A stretch of DNA of 64,000 nucleotides from Stenotrophomonas sp. WZN-1 (GTDB lineage: Bacteria > Pseudomonadota > Gammaproteobacteria > Xanthomonadales > Xanthomonadaceae), in contig NZ_CP021768.1 of NCBI RefSeq assembly GCF_002192255.1, positions 2,436,001-2,500,000 of the forward strand, in the 5' to 3' direction. Under the pieces are notes generated by a model. The model searched no databases. It was given only the letters and a program-made list of their open reading frames with translations, and was not told the DNA's origin. This document shows positions 1 through 8,384 of the stretch, in pieces. Made by a program: the position numbers and the translations under genes. Every line of letters begins with the position of its first letter. Within the stretch, counting starts at the first letter, position 1.

Positions 1-883
1 CCGGCGAGATCGCCACCTTGACCACCAGTGGTGCGTCCAGCTTGCCGAATGCGAAGGTACCGACCAGCTGGCGGCCTTCGATCTGCGCACGCTGCGCGGG
101 ATCCTTCTCACCCGGCGGGGGGAAGCCCTTGTAGACGATGTCCTGCTCGGTGTTGTGCAGCTCGTGCCCGGCCAACGGGCGCGAGAAACGCATCGCGAAA
201 TACAGCTGGCGGCCCGGCGCCCAGCCGCGCGTCTCGCGGAAGCCGGTCACCGTACCGTCGGCGCGCACCCGCACCCGCGACCACAGCACCTTGCCCGGGT
301 AGTCGTACATGCTGGTACGCATGTCCAGCAGCACCTTGGCGTCGGTGCCCTTGGGGAAGGCATAACGATGCACGCCCACGCGGGTACTGGTGGTCAGCTC
401 AGCACGCACCTTGTAGTCGTCCAGGGTGACCGCGTAGTAGCCCGGCTCGGCCTTCTCGTCAGCGTGGCGGAAGCGCGATGCATAACTGCTGCGCGGCTTT
501 TCCGGATCACCGCGCTCCAGGCCGGGAGTGCCGGTGAACGGCATCAGCAGGATGTCGCCCAGGTCCGAATGACCGGTGCCGGAAAAATGCGTATGCGAGA
601 AGCCGACGATGCTGCTGTCGTCGTAGCGGTAGCCGGCCGCCCAGCCATACGCCTTCTCGCGCGGCTGGATGCGCGTATCCGGGCTGAGCTGGACCATGCC
701 GAACGGCACTGTGGCACCCGGGTAGGTATGGCCCTCGCCACCGGTGCCGATGAAGGGGTCCACCGAGGCGTAGGCGCGTTCTGCGGCGGTCTTTGGGGGG
801 GCTGCCAGCGCCGCACCAGAGGCGAGCATGGCGGTCGCGGCGAAGGCGATCAGGAGACGACGGTCCAGCGTGGGCATCGGCAT
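1..883 (-). CDS. GH92 family alpha-mannosidase, 5' part only
   Basis: This is the N-terminal 294 residues of an exported glycoside hydrolase; the gene runs off the left edge. A signal peptide (about residues 1-28, ending ASGAALA) is followed by the family 92 opening VDPFIGTGGEGHTYPGATVP and FGMVQLSPDT, then GFSHTHFSGTGHSD. These are characteristic of GH92 exo-acting alpha-mannosidases, calcium-dependent enzymes that trim alpha-1,2/1,3-linked mannose from N-glycans in the periplasm or outside the cell. ATG at 883 was taken as the start; an in-frame ATG at 877 is an alternative. The acidic catalytic residues lie in the missing C-terminal half, so activity cannot be judged. The fold assignment is secure; the exact linkage specificity is not. 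Confidence 0.88.
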   Translation of the reverse strand, partial: MPMPTLDRRLLIAFAATAMLASGAALAAPPKTAAERAYASVDPFIGTGGEGHTYPGATVPFGMVQLSPDTRIQPREKAYGWAAGYRYDDSSIVGFSHTHFSGTGHSDLGDILLMPFTGTPGLERGDPEKPRSSYASRFRHADEKAEPGYYAVTLDDYKVRAELTTSTRVGVHRYAFPKGTDAKVLLDMRTSMYDYPGKVLWSRVRVRADGTVTGFRETRGWAPGRQLYFAMRFSRPLAGHELHNTEQDIVYKGFPPPGEKDPAQRAQIEGRQLVGTFAFGKLDAPLVVKVAISP

Positions 884-1344
884 TTGGATCGATTCAGGTG
901 GTAGCCGGATGCTAGCACCGGGCCTGCCGTGTCGCATGCTGCAGTGCAGTCGTCGGGACCGGCACGATGGATTGCAGGTAATTGCATGGCCGCGCACCGA
1001 ATCACCTCTTAGCCTTCCCGTTCCCCTCTTCCTGATCGGTGCCTATGCGCCAACGAATGTCCATACATGCACCGCTGAAAGACCACGCCTTGGGAATAGT
1101 GGAGAACGAAACAAACCATCAATTGGCGCACAGGGCCATGGCCTGCCCAGGATGGCGCCGCAGCGGACATACCGCTGCCGGGATTGGAACCCCCGAAAAG
1201 AAGGACAGAGATAGCTCGTCGTAACTGCGGCGGGCGCTGCGTGTGGCCGTCAGGCCCTCCGGTTTTCTCTGTTCCTTCCGGGAGTTCCAAGCACGCATCG
1301 CCCGCCACCCTTGCGGTGGCCCTCGCTTCCCAAGGAGTTCCCGC
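884..1344. other. intergenic region, no gene supported
   Basis: About 460 bases separate the divergent mannosidase and the small gene at 1345. No reading frame here has a convincing start or family signature. A perfect 7-bp hairpin (GCAGCGG / CCGCTGC, loop ACATA) lies at 1160-1178. Promoters for both flanking genes must be here, but no strong -35/-10 pair was identified. Confidence 0.5.
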
Positions 1345-1587
1345 ATGACCCAACGTCCGCTCAGCCCGGCCATGGAGTCGCTGTTCCAGCGCATTGAACA
1401 TGCGCTCAACAGTGCCGAAGGCATGGCCATCCTCATCGGCGAACAGTACGGCCCCGAGCCGAAGCCACCCGCGCCCATGGGCTACAACGCCAAGCAGATC
1501 GCCAATGCGATGGTCATGCTGAGCCAGCATGGGCGATGCCTGCTGCGGGCGCTGCGCGAGGAGGCGGAGAAGGTGACCTACCACTAG
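1345..1587 (+). CDS. small conserved-looking protein of unknown function
   Basis: An 80-residue protein that I do not recognise. The ATG at 1345 is preceded by a good ribosome site (AAGGAG at 1332-1337), which is why the in-frame codons back to 1243 were not used. The sequence looks helical and soluble: ESLFQRIEHALNSAEG, then a proline-rich stretch PEPKPPAP, then NAKQIANAMVMLSQHGRCLLRALREEAEK. It has no signal peptide or membrane segment. Codon use is like its neighbours. A DNA- or protein-binding helical bundle is possible, but no function is assigned. Confidence 0.65.
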   Translation: MTQRPLSPAMESLFQRIEHALNSAEGMAILIGEQYGPEPKPPAPMGYNAKQIANAMVMLSQHGRCLLRALREEAEKVTYH

Positions 1588-1708
1588 GTCGCACAGCAGC
1601 CGAGCCCCGCTGGGCCCGGGCTGCAGGTCCAGCGCGCGGCGACCTCACGCGGCACTTGCTGCGCGCCCCGGCCCGCCCTACCCTGCGCCCACACCTGGGA
1701 GAGCACAC

Positions 1709-2293
1709 ATGGGCGCCCGCGCCGCACGATGGCTGGTGATCGCAAGCCTGTCCGGTACCGCACTGGCCGCCCACGCGGCGGCACCCGTCGCCGCACGGCC
1801 CGCACAAGACGACTACACCGTCCTGCGCCTGCTGGTCACCGACGAGCAGGGCCGCCTGCTGCTGGAGCACAACCGTAGCGGCTGGATGACGCCTGCGGTG
1901 CGGGCCAACCGCAAGCAGAGCATCCAGGAGGCATTGCGGCAGCTTTCAGCAGATCTCGGCCTGCAGGTTTCGCCGATGAAGCTGGCAGCGATTTACAGCT
2001 ATCGCTTCAACGAAGACCCGCCGGACCCCGCGCACGACGCAGTGTCGTTCCGCCAGCACTATCGTGCCGAACTGCGCGCCGGGCAGCCCCCGGCCAGGAG
2101 CGCGGAAAAGGCGTACCGGTGGGTGACCCGCGACGAGGCCGCCGCACTGATCGGCATGCAGGCCCTGCGCATGGAAACCCTGCAGGTGCTCGACCATCCT
2201 GGAACGCTGTGGGGCGGCGCCTTCGAGTTGTCGTTCAAGGGCGATGAGGCGACCGGCACCGAGCTGATCGAACCTTTCTACCCTTTGCGTTGA
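1709..2293 (+). CDS. exported Nudix-fold protein with a degenerate Nudix box
   Basis: A 194-residue protein with a signal peptide (cleavage near AAHAAAP, residue 24) followed by a Nudix-like fold: the opening strands YTVLRLLVTDEQGRLLLEHNR, a helix at the Nudix-box position (RKQSIQEALRQLSADLG), and a C-terminal YRWVTRDEAAALI segment typical of Nudix proteins. The catalytic box (GX5EX7REUXEEXGU) is not intact: the REXXEE metal-binding core is replaced by EALRQLSADLG. A normal pyrophosphohydrolase activity is therefore doubtful. A weak GGAG ribosome site precedes the ATG. The gene is convergent with the thioredoxin gene at 2311. Confidence 0.7.
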   Translation: MGARAARWLVIASLSGTALAAHAAAPVAARPAQDDYTVLRLLVTDEQGRLLLEHNRSGWMTPAVRANRKQSIQEALRQLSADLGLQVSPMKLAAIYSYRFNEDPPDPAHDAVSFRQHYRAELRAGQPPARSAEKAYRWVTRDEAAALIGMQALRMETLQVLDHPGTLWGGAFELSFKGDEATGTELIEPFYPLR

Positions 2294-2310
2294 CGCGCGC
2301 ATGGCCGCGC

Positions 2311-2634
2311 TCACCCCGGCAGCGCCGCCTGCAGCGTTGCCAGGTCGGCACGGTCCACGGGCCTCACCACCCGCGCCACTTCCTGCCCGTCATGCAGCAG
2401 CACCACGGTGGGCCACAGCTTTACCTTGAATGCACGCCCCAGTGGCCGCCCTTTGCCATCCTCGATCTTCCAGTGCACCAGATCGTTGGCATCCACGAAT
2501 GCCTGCAGTGCAGGCTGCGCCGCTTGGCAATGTCCACACCAGGGCGCTCCGAACTCCAGCAGCTGCCAGCCCGCCTGTGCTTCCACATCCGCGCGGGCCG
2601 GCTCCACCGACAGGTGATCACGCATGAAAGGCAT
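2311..2634 (-). CDS. thioredoxin family protein
   Basis: A 107-residue thioredoxin-like protein with the redox motif WCGHC (Cys33 and Cys36) in the usual place after the first strand (WQLLEFGAPWCGHC) and the conserved cis-proline region LWPTVVLLHDG. It has no signal peptide, so it should act in the cytoplasm as a disulfide reductase. The central GH dipeptide is less common than GP of thioredoxin 1. The start lies five bases after the stop of the host-attachment-family gene, so the two are almost certainly co-transcribed and translationally coupled. An alternative ATG three codons later (2625) is possible. Confidence 0.85.
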   Translation of the reverse strand: MPFMRDHLSVEPARADVEAQAGWQLLEFGAPWCGHCQAAQPALQAFVDANDLVHWKIEDGKGRPLGRAFKVKLWPTVVLLHDGQEVARVVRPVDRADLATLQAALPG

Positions 2635-2639
2635 GCGCG

Positions 2640-3056
2640 CTACGCCGCCAACGCCTTCTGGATATCCGCCAACGGTGCGTTGGTCAGGTCCTTGGCGATA
2701 TCGCCCAGCAATCGCGCCTGGACTTCCTTGTGCAGCAGCGGCCGGATGCGCCCCAGCGTGGTCGGGTCGGCCACCAGCACCAGGTGCGCATAGCGGTTGT
2801 TCAGTGCATCTTCGTTGAGCTGCTCGGCCACCTGCTTGGCGAACGTCGCCTCGTTGAGCTGGGAGATGGACATGTCCTTGGGCACCGCACCGGCCGGCCC
2901 CTGCCCGGATACACCCTGTTCGCTGATGTCCTGCAGGCGCAGTTCGCCCTCCTGCTTCAGGGCAAGCTGATGTTCGCTGCCGACGTTGGTGAACACGCGG
3001 GCCGAACCACCATCGGCGACGATGATCAGCGTACCTTCGGGAATGCGACGGGTCAT
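2640..3056 (-). CDS. host attachment family protein
   Basis: A 138-residue protein of the family annotated as required for attachment to host cells. Its N-terminus has TLIIVADGGSARVFTN, the usual strand followed by a (D/N)GxxARvf motif, and it ends in the alpha/beta part HLVLVADPTTLGRIRPLLHKEV typical of the family. The ATG at 3056 is preceded by AAGGAG, so the upstream in-frame ATG at 3101 was rejected. The family is widespread in plant- and animal-associated proteobacteria; its biochemical role is poorly defined, and the fold resembles eRF1/RNase-like domains. It is coupled to a thioredoxin here, which suggests a link to stress response. Confidence 0.82.
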   Translation of the reverse strand: MTRRIPEGTLIIVADGGSARVFTNVGSEHQLALKQEGELRLQDISEQGVSGQGPAGAVPKDMSISQLNEATFAKQVAEQLNEDALNNRYAHLVLVADPTTLGRIRPLLHKEVQARLLGDIAKDLTNAPLADIQKALAA

Positions 3057-3626
3057 GCAGGGCTCCTTCTCGATTGCGTTCACCGCCACCGTAGACAGCA
3101 CGGTGTGAGCGCTGCGGCCAGACTTCGTTCAACACATGTCATTGCGTTGCATTCGCGCATGAACAGGCGCGATGGAACACAGCGTGCAGATCAGTCCGCT
3201 TCGCTGCATGCTCACGCCGATGCCGCTATGATGAACGGATGATCGACACGACCCACTACGTGACGGGCGCACCTGTTACGTGGGAAGCACTGCCGACCGG
3301 CGCTTCGCTTGCCACGAATGCTCCCGCCCTGCATTTCCATCGCCTCGCGCTGGATCCCGGCGGATGACGCCCGCAGGCCCGCTGCCTGCATTCCCTACGC
3401 TGCTGTGACCCCCGGCCGCTGACTGCGCGGCCGCTGTGATTGCGTTGCCGCGTTTCCGCCGTTGCGGCGGTGCTTTGCCGTGCGCGTGGCGTTGCGCCTG
3501 CACACATTCCCCGGCCCCACGCCACTCACCGATGCCCCTGCGCCCCCTGCGCCTGCATCGCCGTTTCCGATTTCCGGGACCTGTCTCACCGCTCATTTCC
3601 CCTCTTCTACCCACAAGGGAGCCCCC
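3057..3626. other. intergenic region upstream of proP
   Basis: About 570 bases without a convincing gene. A 42-codon frame at 3239-3367 (plus) starts with ATG but has no ribosome site and no recognisable product. A hairpin CGGCCGC / GCGGCCG lies at 3413-3433. The region must carry the promoters for proP (plus) and for the host-attachment gene (minus); no clear osmotic or sigma-factor signature was found. Confidence 0.45.
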
Positions 3627-5114
3627 ATGCAGGACACCCCCGATGCACATGCCCATTTCGGCTGGTTCAAACGCCGCCGCCACCTGAAGGTCGATGAGAT
3701 CACCGTCGTCGACAAGCCCATGCTCAAGCGTGCCGTCGGCGCCGCTGCCCTCGGCAATGCCATGGAGTGGTTCGACTTCGGTGTCTACGGCTATCTCGCC
3801 GTCACCATCGGCCAGGTGTTCTTCCCGTCCAGCAATCCCACCGCCCAGGTGATCGCGGCCTTCGCCACCTTCACCGTGGCCTTCCTGGTGCGCCCCCTTG
3901 GCGGCCTGGTGTTCGGCCCGCTGGGTGATCGCTATGGCCGCCAGAAAGTGTTGGCGTTCACCATGATCCTGATGGCGCTGGGCACCTTTGCGATCGGCCT
4001 GATTCCCGCCTACGAACGCATCGGCATCTGGGCGCCGGTGTTGCTGCTGCTGGCGCGCGTGGTGCAGGGTTTCTCCACCGGTGGCGAGTATGGCGGCGCG
4101 GCCACCTTCATCGCCGAGTATTCCACCGACCGCAACCGCGGCCTGATGGGCAGCTGGCTGGAGTTCGGCACGCTGGGCGGCTACATCGCCGGCGCCGGTA
4201 CCGTCACCGCGCTGCACATGCTGTTGAGCAGCGAGCAGATGCTGGACTGGGGCTGGCGCATTCCGTTCCTGGTGGCCGGCCCGCTGGGCCTGCTCGGCCT
4301 GTACATGCGCATGAAACTGGAGGAAACCCCGGCATTCCGTGCCTTCGCCGAAGAAGCCGAGAAGCGCGAGCACGACCGGCCCGGGCTGGGCGCGCTGTTC
4401 CAGGTACACGGCCGACAGCTGCTGGTATGCATGGGCCTGGTGCTGGTGTTCAACGTCACCGACTACATGCTGCTGACCTACATGCCCAGCTACCTCAGCG
4501 TCACCATGGGCTACGCAGAGAGCAAGGGCCTGCTGCTGATCATCATCGTGATGCTGGTGATGATGCCGCTGAACATCGTCGGCGGATTGTTCAGTGACAA
4601 GCTGGGCCGCCGCCCGATGATCATCGGTGCCTGCATCGCGCTGCTGGTGCTGGCGGTGCCGTGCCTGCTGCTGGTCGGCAGCGGCAACGACGGGCTGATC
4701 TTCCTCGGCCTGATGCTGCTGGGGTTGGCGCTGGTGTGCTTTACCAGTTCGATGCCATCCACGCTGCCGGCGCTGTTCTACACCCCGGTGCGCTACAGCG
4801 CGCTGTCGATCGCCTTCAATGTGTCGGTGTCGCTGTTCGGTGGCACCACGCCACTGGTGACCGCGTGGCTGGTGGAACGCACCGGGGACCCGCTGGTGCC
4901 GGCCTATTACCTGATGGGCGCGGCGGTGATCGGCCTGGTGACCATGCTGTTCGTGAAGGAAACCGCCGGCCTGCCGCTGCGCGGTTCACCGCCGGCCGTC
5001 GGCTGCAGGAAGGAAGCCGCTGCGCTGTTGATGAGCGATGCACCGGTGACGGTGGACCCGAACCTGCCACCGCTGCCGGACGTTGCGGAACCCGAGCAGG
5101 TGAAACCGGCCTGA
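3627..5114 (+). CDS. proP: MHS-family osmolyte:proton symporter, ProP-like
   Basis: A 495-residue major facilitator of the metabolite:H+ symporter family, most like the proline/glycine betaine transporter ProP of the inner membrane. Twelve hydrophobic segments are evident. Diagnostic motifs are ALGNAMEWFDFGVYGY at the first helix, GPLGDRYGRQK between helices 2 and 3, RVVQGFSTGGEYGGAATF on helix 4 and GGLFSDKLGRRP in the second half. The usual ProP C-terminal coiled coil is not obvious: the tail is proline-rich and acidic (DPNLPPLPDVAEPEQ), so osmosensing may differ from E. coli. The ATG at 3627 follows an AAGGGA ribosome site; the frame is open further upstream without one. Confidence 0.88.
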   Translation: MQDTPDAHAHFGWFKRRRHLKVDEITVVDKPMLKRAVGAAALGNAMEWFDFGVYGYLAVTIGQVFFPSSNPTAQVIAAFATFTVAFLVRPLGGLVFGPLGDRYGRQKVLAFTMILMALGTFAIGLIPAYERIGIWAPVLLLLARVVQGFSTGGEYGGAATFIAEYSTDRNRGLMGSWLEFGTLGGYIAGAGTVTALHMLLSSEQMLDWGWRIPFLVAGPLGLLGLYMRMKLEETPAFRAFAEEAEKREHDRPGLGALFQVHGRQLLVCMGLVLVFNVTDYMLLTYMPSYLSVTMGYAESKGLLLIIIVMLVMMPLNIVGGLFSDKLGRRPMIIGACIALLVLAVPCLLLVGSGNDGLIFLGLMLLGLALVCFTSSMPSTLPALFYTPVRYSALSIAFNVSVSLFGGTTPLVTAWLVERTGDPLVPAYYLMGAAVIGLVTMLFVKETAGLPLRGSPPAVGCRKEAAALLMSDAPVTVDPNLPPLPDVAEPEQVKPA

Positions 5115-5138
5115 GGCCCGCCGTGGATCCGCCGAACG

Positions 5139-5211
5139 GGTAACGCCGGGCCATGCCCGGCGGCATTTCGCGCGATGTGCGCCTTCCGCCGGGCATGGCC
5201 CGGCGCTACCC
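5139..5211. repeat. inverted pair of SMAG (GTAG-type) palindromes
   Basis: Two copies of the palindrome built on GCCGGGCCATGCCCGGC face each other: the left one starts GTAA, the right one ends CTAC. They lie between the convergent proP and toxin genes and could fold into a large stem, which may act as a transcription barrier. The CTAC end of the right copy supplies the stop codon of the toxin gene at 5206-5208. Confidence 0.85.
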
Positions 5212-5832
5212 GGATGTGTTCAACTCCATCGCGCGCATCACGATGGGCTTGGCCCAGCCCGGCGTGTGCAACAGGTCGGCTACCGCAACCGGGTACTGCA
5301 GTTCACCCGCAGCCATGGCCAATACCGGCAGCGGCACCACGCCGCCCTGCGCGTCGGCTGGTGCACTGTTGTCGTAGACATGCAGCTCGGCCAGGTACGG
5401 CAGCAGTTCCAGCAGGTTCGCGCGCGCGGAGTCGAAACGCGCGTGGATCTTCTCCACGGGGATATCGTGGCCACCGGCCGCCACGCGCGCGGCAACACGG
5501 GCGACGTGCAGCTCGACGTCGGCCAGCCCGCAGAACCAGATCGCCACCTGATGCCGTTCGCAGGCCTCACGCAGCAGGCGCGGGATGGTGTTGCCACCGA
5601 GTGTGGTCTCGAAGGCGAAGTCGGTGCCGTCGGCCATGGCCTGGCGCAGGCGGCGGGTGCCTTCCTGCCAGGCCTCGGCGTTGGCCTCCGGCAGCGGCCA
5701 GCCGGCGTCGACCAGGCGGCGGGTGAAGGAATCCGGGTTGAACCAGCTCAGCCCTTCGGCGTCCAGCCAGGTGCCCAGCAGCGAACTCTTGCCGGCGCCA
5801 TTGACACCGGCCAGCGCCAGGATGCGTCCCAT
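5206..5832 (-). CDS. zeta-like kinase, putative toxin of a TA pair
   Basis: A 208-residue P-loop protein like the zeta toxins and COG4185 kinases, which phosphorylate UDP-sugars or other small targets. The Walker A motif is GVNGAGKSS (Lys15, Ser16). It is followed by FNPDSF, where Asp34 matches the substrate-side aspartate, and by the family motif FAFETTLGG (residues 73-80). A late LHVYDNSAPADAQGG segment is also typical. The start lies three bases after the antitoxin stop, which implies one transcript. The gene ends inside a SMAG repeat, whose terminal tetranucleotide provides the TAG stop. Toxicity is inferred from the family and the pairing. Confidence 0.8.
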   Translation of the reverse strand: MGRILALAGVNGAGKSSLLGTWLDAEGLSWFNPDSFTRRLVDAGWPLPEANAEAWQEGTRRLRQAMADGTDFAFETTLGGNTIPRLLREACERHQVAIWFCGLADVELHVARVAARVAAGGHDIPVEKIHARFDSARANLLELLPYLAELHVYDNSAPADAQGGVVPLPVLAMAAGELQYPVAVADLLHTPGWAKPIVMRAMELNTSG

Positions 5833-5835
5833 CGA

Positions 5836-6177
5836 TCAGAGCGGACGGCCGAGGGTGACCTTGCGGCCGCGCCGGATCGGCTGGCCCAGCACCTTGCCCA
5901 GCCCTTCACCGCGCTGCAGCCCGGCCAGGGTCTGGTCAAACTCGCTGCGCAGGCGCTGCAGTTCCTCGTTGCGCTCACCGGCGTCGCCGCCAGCGGCCTT
6001 GGCCAGCAGTTCCTGGTAGGTGCGGATGTCCACGATCACCGCTTCCGGGTGATTGTGGTTGGTGATGACCAGCGCCTGCTTCTCGCGCACGGTGCGCATC
6101 AGGCTCGGCCAGCCCCGGGTCTTCACCGACGAGGCCGGGGCCTTCTCGAGGCCAGGCAGATCCAGCGGCAGGGTCAT
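5836..6177 (-). CDS. Phd/YefM-like antitoxin
   Basis: A 113-residue protein whose middle third is a Phd/YefM antitoxin fold: SLMRTVREKQALVITNHNHP then EAVIVDIRTYQELL, the usual pattern of a helix, two strands with a VIT(x)nxxPeAV core and the Y-containing helix. These proteins bind their own promoter with the N-terminal half and neutralise a toxin with the C-terminal half. The C-terminal part (ERNEELQRLRSEFDQTLAGLQRGEG) should contact the adjacent zeta-like kinase. The more upstream in-frame starts were rejected because they would cover the promoter and operators at 6209-6233. Pairing a Phd-type antitoxin with a zeta-like kinase is less usual than epsilon-zeta. Confidence 0.8.
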   Translation of the reverse strand: MTLPLDLPGLEKAPASSVKTRGWPSLMRTVREKQALVITNHNHPEAVIVDIRTYQELLAKAAGGDAGERNEELQRLRSEFDQTLAGLQRGEGLGKVLGQPIRRGRKVTLGRPL

Positions 6178-6208
6178 GGCACGGCTCCAGGCAGGGTGGA
6201 TGACCGCC

Positions 6209-6233
6209 ACTATACCCAAATTGGCCAAATTGG
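6209..6233 (-). promoter_or_regulatory. TA promoter with tandem operators
   Basis: On the minus strand a -10 hexamer TATAGT lies at 6214-6209. Directly upstream are two abutting copies of CCAAATTGG (6216-6224 and 6225-6233, plus-strand reading), which also make a central TTGGCCAA palindrome. They fall where the promoter spacer and -35 should be, as expected for autorepression by the antitoxin. The -35 itself is poor. Confidence 0.6.
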
Positions 6234-6247
6234 GGATAAATCCCCCT

Positions 6248-7834
6248 TCATCCCAGGGGGGCGGTGTCCGGGGCGTCGGTCTGCAGCAGGCTGTCGCGCT
6301 CGCGCAGCGGGAAGCGGATCCAGGCGTCCAGCCCCTGCGGGGCAAAGCGCAGCTCGCCACTGCCGGCCAGTTCATAGGGCACCCGCTGCTCGATCAGGAC
6401 CCGGCCCAGGCCGCGCTGGCGCGGCATCTCCCAGCCCTCCACCTCTGCATGGCGCTCGCACCAGTGCAGGCCCAGCCACGGCTGCCCGTCCTGCACCTGC
6501 AGGTGCCAGCGGACGTCGATCCGGCCGTCCTCGTGGGTGAGCGCGCCATGCCGGAGCGCGTTGGTGGCCAGCTCATGGATGGCCAGCGACAGCACTTCGG
6601 CCGCCTTGGGTGGCAACAGCACATCCTCGCCCTGCAGGTGATAGGCGGCCACCGCCGGTGCCTGCGCCGCGATCTCCTCGTCGAGCATGCCGCGCAGGCA
6701 GACCCCGGCATTGGCGCCGCGGGTCAGTAGGCTCTGCGTGCGTGCCAGCGACATCAACCGACCGCACAGGCGCTCGGCATACTCGTCCACGCTGCCGACC
6801 GATACGCGGGTGCGCCAGGCAATGGCATGGATGGTGGACATGATGTTGCGGACCCGATGCTGCAGCTCGGCCAGCAGCACCGACTGGCGCTCGGTGGCGC
6901 GCTTGAGGTCGTCGATGTCCACGGCGATGGCGAACACGCCGGTCACCTCGCCGTCTGCATCGCGCAGTGGCGCGGCCGCGATGCGTGTCCAGCGTGCGCG
7001 ACCGTCATCATGGGTGAACTGGAACTCGAGGCCCGGAACCACCGTCTCGCCCCGCAACGCCCGGGCGATGGCGAAGTCCTCGGGCCCGATGGCCGAACCG
7101 TCCGCATGCCAGCCACGCCAGCGATGCAGGTTCTCTGCATCGGTCGAGGGCACCTTGCCACTGGGCAGGTACGCACGCATCTGATCATTGGACAGCTGCA
7201 GGCGGCCTTCGGCGTCAACAATGCAGACTCCGACCGGCAGCACCTTGAATGCCAGCGCCAGCCGGCGCTCGCTCTCGCGGCGCTTGCGCTCCTCGCGCTC
7301 GCGGGCCGCCTGCGCAACGTGCGCCGCGGTGGTCTCGAACATGGTCACCAGCACGCCGTTGATGCGGCCTTCCTCTCCGCAGATGGGGCTATAGGTGATG
7401 GTGAACCAGACGTCCTCCAACCGCCCCCGTCGCGCCAGCGGATAGAGCTTGTCCTCATAGGTGATGGTCTCGCCCTGCCAGACCCGCTGGTAGATCGGCC
7501 CGTTGATGTGCCATACCTCGGGCCAGCACTCGCGGGTCGGCTGGCCGAGTCCGCCAGGATGCTTGTCGGCCAGGATCTCGGCATAGCCATCGTTGTAGAG
7601 CTGCACCAGCTGTTCGCCCCACAGCACGATCATCGGGAAGCCGTGGGCCAGCATCAGGTCAACCGTGGCCCGCAGGTGCGGCGGCCATCGTTCCACCGCG
7701 CCCAGCGGGGTGGATGCCCAGTCATGGCGGGCGATGCGGGCAGCCATGCCATCGTGGCGCGCCTGCAGGTGCGATGCGGGCGGCATGGTGCCCCGAGGGC
7801 CGACGGCTTGCAGGCCTTCAATGCGGCGCGACAT
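6248..7834 (-). CDS. PAS-domain HWE-family sensor histidine kinase
   Basis: A 528-residue soluble kinase. An N-terminal PAS/GAF-like sensory region (about 40-170: PMIVLWGEQLVQLYNDGYAEI, then DVWFTITYSPI) is followed by a short coiled coil (RERE-ERKRRESERR), a second PAS domain (about 195-315) and the HWE kinase core: phospho-acceptor His326 in ELQHRVRNIM, N-box HELATNALRHGAL and the HWCER segment. There are no membrane segments, so the signal is cytoplasmic, perhaps light or redox. The ATG at 7834 was chosen; a TTG at 7843 abuts the response regulator stop. The regulator gene lies directly upstream in the same operon. Confidence 0.85.
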   Translation of the reverse strand: MSRRIEGLQAVGPRGTMPPASHLQARHDGMAARIARHDWASTPLGAVERWPPHLRATVDLMLAHGFPMIVLWGEQLVQLYNDGYAEILADKHPGGLGQPTRECWPEVWHINGPIYQRVWQGETITYEDKLYPLARRGRLEDVWFTITYSPICGEEGRINGVLVTMFETTAAHVAQAAREREERKRRESERRLALAFKVLPVGVCIVDAEGRLQLSNDQMRAYLPSGKVPSTDAENLHRWRGWHADGSAIGPEDFAIARALRGETVVPGLEFQFTHDDGRARWTRIAAAPLRDADGEVTGVFAIAVDIDDLKRATERQSVLLAELQHRVRNIMSTIHAIAWRTRVSVGSVDEYAERLCGRLMSLARTQSLLTRGANAGVCLRGMLDEEIAAQAPAVAAYHLQGEDVLLPPKAAEVLSLAIHELATNALRHGALTHEDGRIDVRWHLQVQDGQPWLGLHWCERHAEVEGWEMPRQRGLGRVLIEQRVPYELAGSGELRFAPQGLDAWIRFPLRERDSLLQTDAPDTAPLG

Positions 7835-7843
7835 GCCGCGCAA

Positions 7844-8248
7844 TCAGGCGATGCCCGCAGAGGCCTGCGGCGTCGCCACCAGCCCCGCCAGCTGCTGGAC
7901 CAGGGACTCGATGTGATAGGGCTTGGTGCAGCGGGGCGCGCTGGCAAAGCGGCTGGGTAGATTGTCGTCGTAGCCGGAGGTCAGCATGAACGGGGTGCCC
8001 GCCTCGGCCAGGCGATCGGCCAGCGGGTACACCTGCTCGCCGCCCAGGTTGATGTCCAGCAGCGCCACATCGATGGGATTGTCATCCACCAGCCGACCGA
8101 GCGCCTGCAGGTCGCCGGCCGGCCCCACCACCTGCGCGCCCTTCAGCTCCAGGTAGTCCACCAGGAACATCGCGATGGCGAATTCATCCTCCGCCACCAG
8201 CACTCTCAGCCCTTTCAGGCCCTCTGGTTTATTGCCCGCTTCCAGCAC
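7844..8248 (-). CDS. single-domain response regulator
   Basis: A 134-residue receiver domain with no output domain: LRVLVAEDE for the acidic pocket, phospho-acceptor Asp65 in VALLDINLGGE, switch Thr/Ser in FMLTSGYDD and Lys in RCTKPYH. It is the likely phosphorylation partner of the HWE kinase encoded downstream. The GTG at 8248 was chosen because AGGAG lies eight bases before it and the protein then begins just ahead of the first strand. The frame is open back to an ATG at 8371, but that extension is unlike receiver domains. Such stand-alone receivers often pass the signal to partner proteins. Confidence 0.8.
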   Translation of the reverse strand: MLEAGNKPEGLKGLRVLVAEDEFAIAMFLVDYLELKGAQVVGPAGDLQALGRLVDDNPIDVALLDINLGGEQVYPLADRLAEAGTPFMLTSGYDDNLPSRFASAPRCTKPYHIESLVQQLAGLVATPQASAGIA

Positions 8249-8384
8249 GACCGGCGCTCCTCGATACACGCGGCCCACCTCTGCCGCAACGCCCGCAGGA
8301 TGCGCGAACCGGGCTACAAGGGCGCGTGATGATCGATGAAGGTCGCGGCCACGGCCCGTGCACTCCGGCATTGCAGCGGCGCGT

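Noticed and set aside
1180..1210. TPsiC-like GGTTCCAATCC on the minus strand, possible tRNA
   Set aside because: No acceptor, D or anticodon stem can be formed around it.
1009..1584. 191-codon minus-strand frame
   Set aside because: It overlaps the small gene at 1345 antisense and has no domain signal.
3239..3367. 42-codon plus-strand frame upstream of proP
   Set aside because: No ribosome site, no hydrophobic or conserved pattern; too weak to call.
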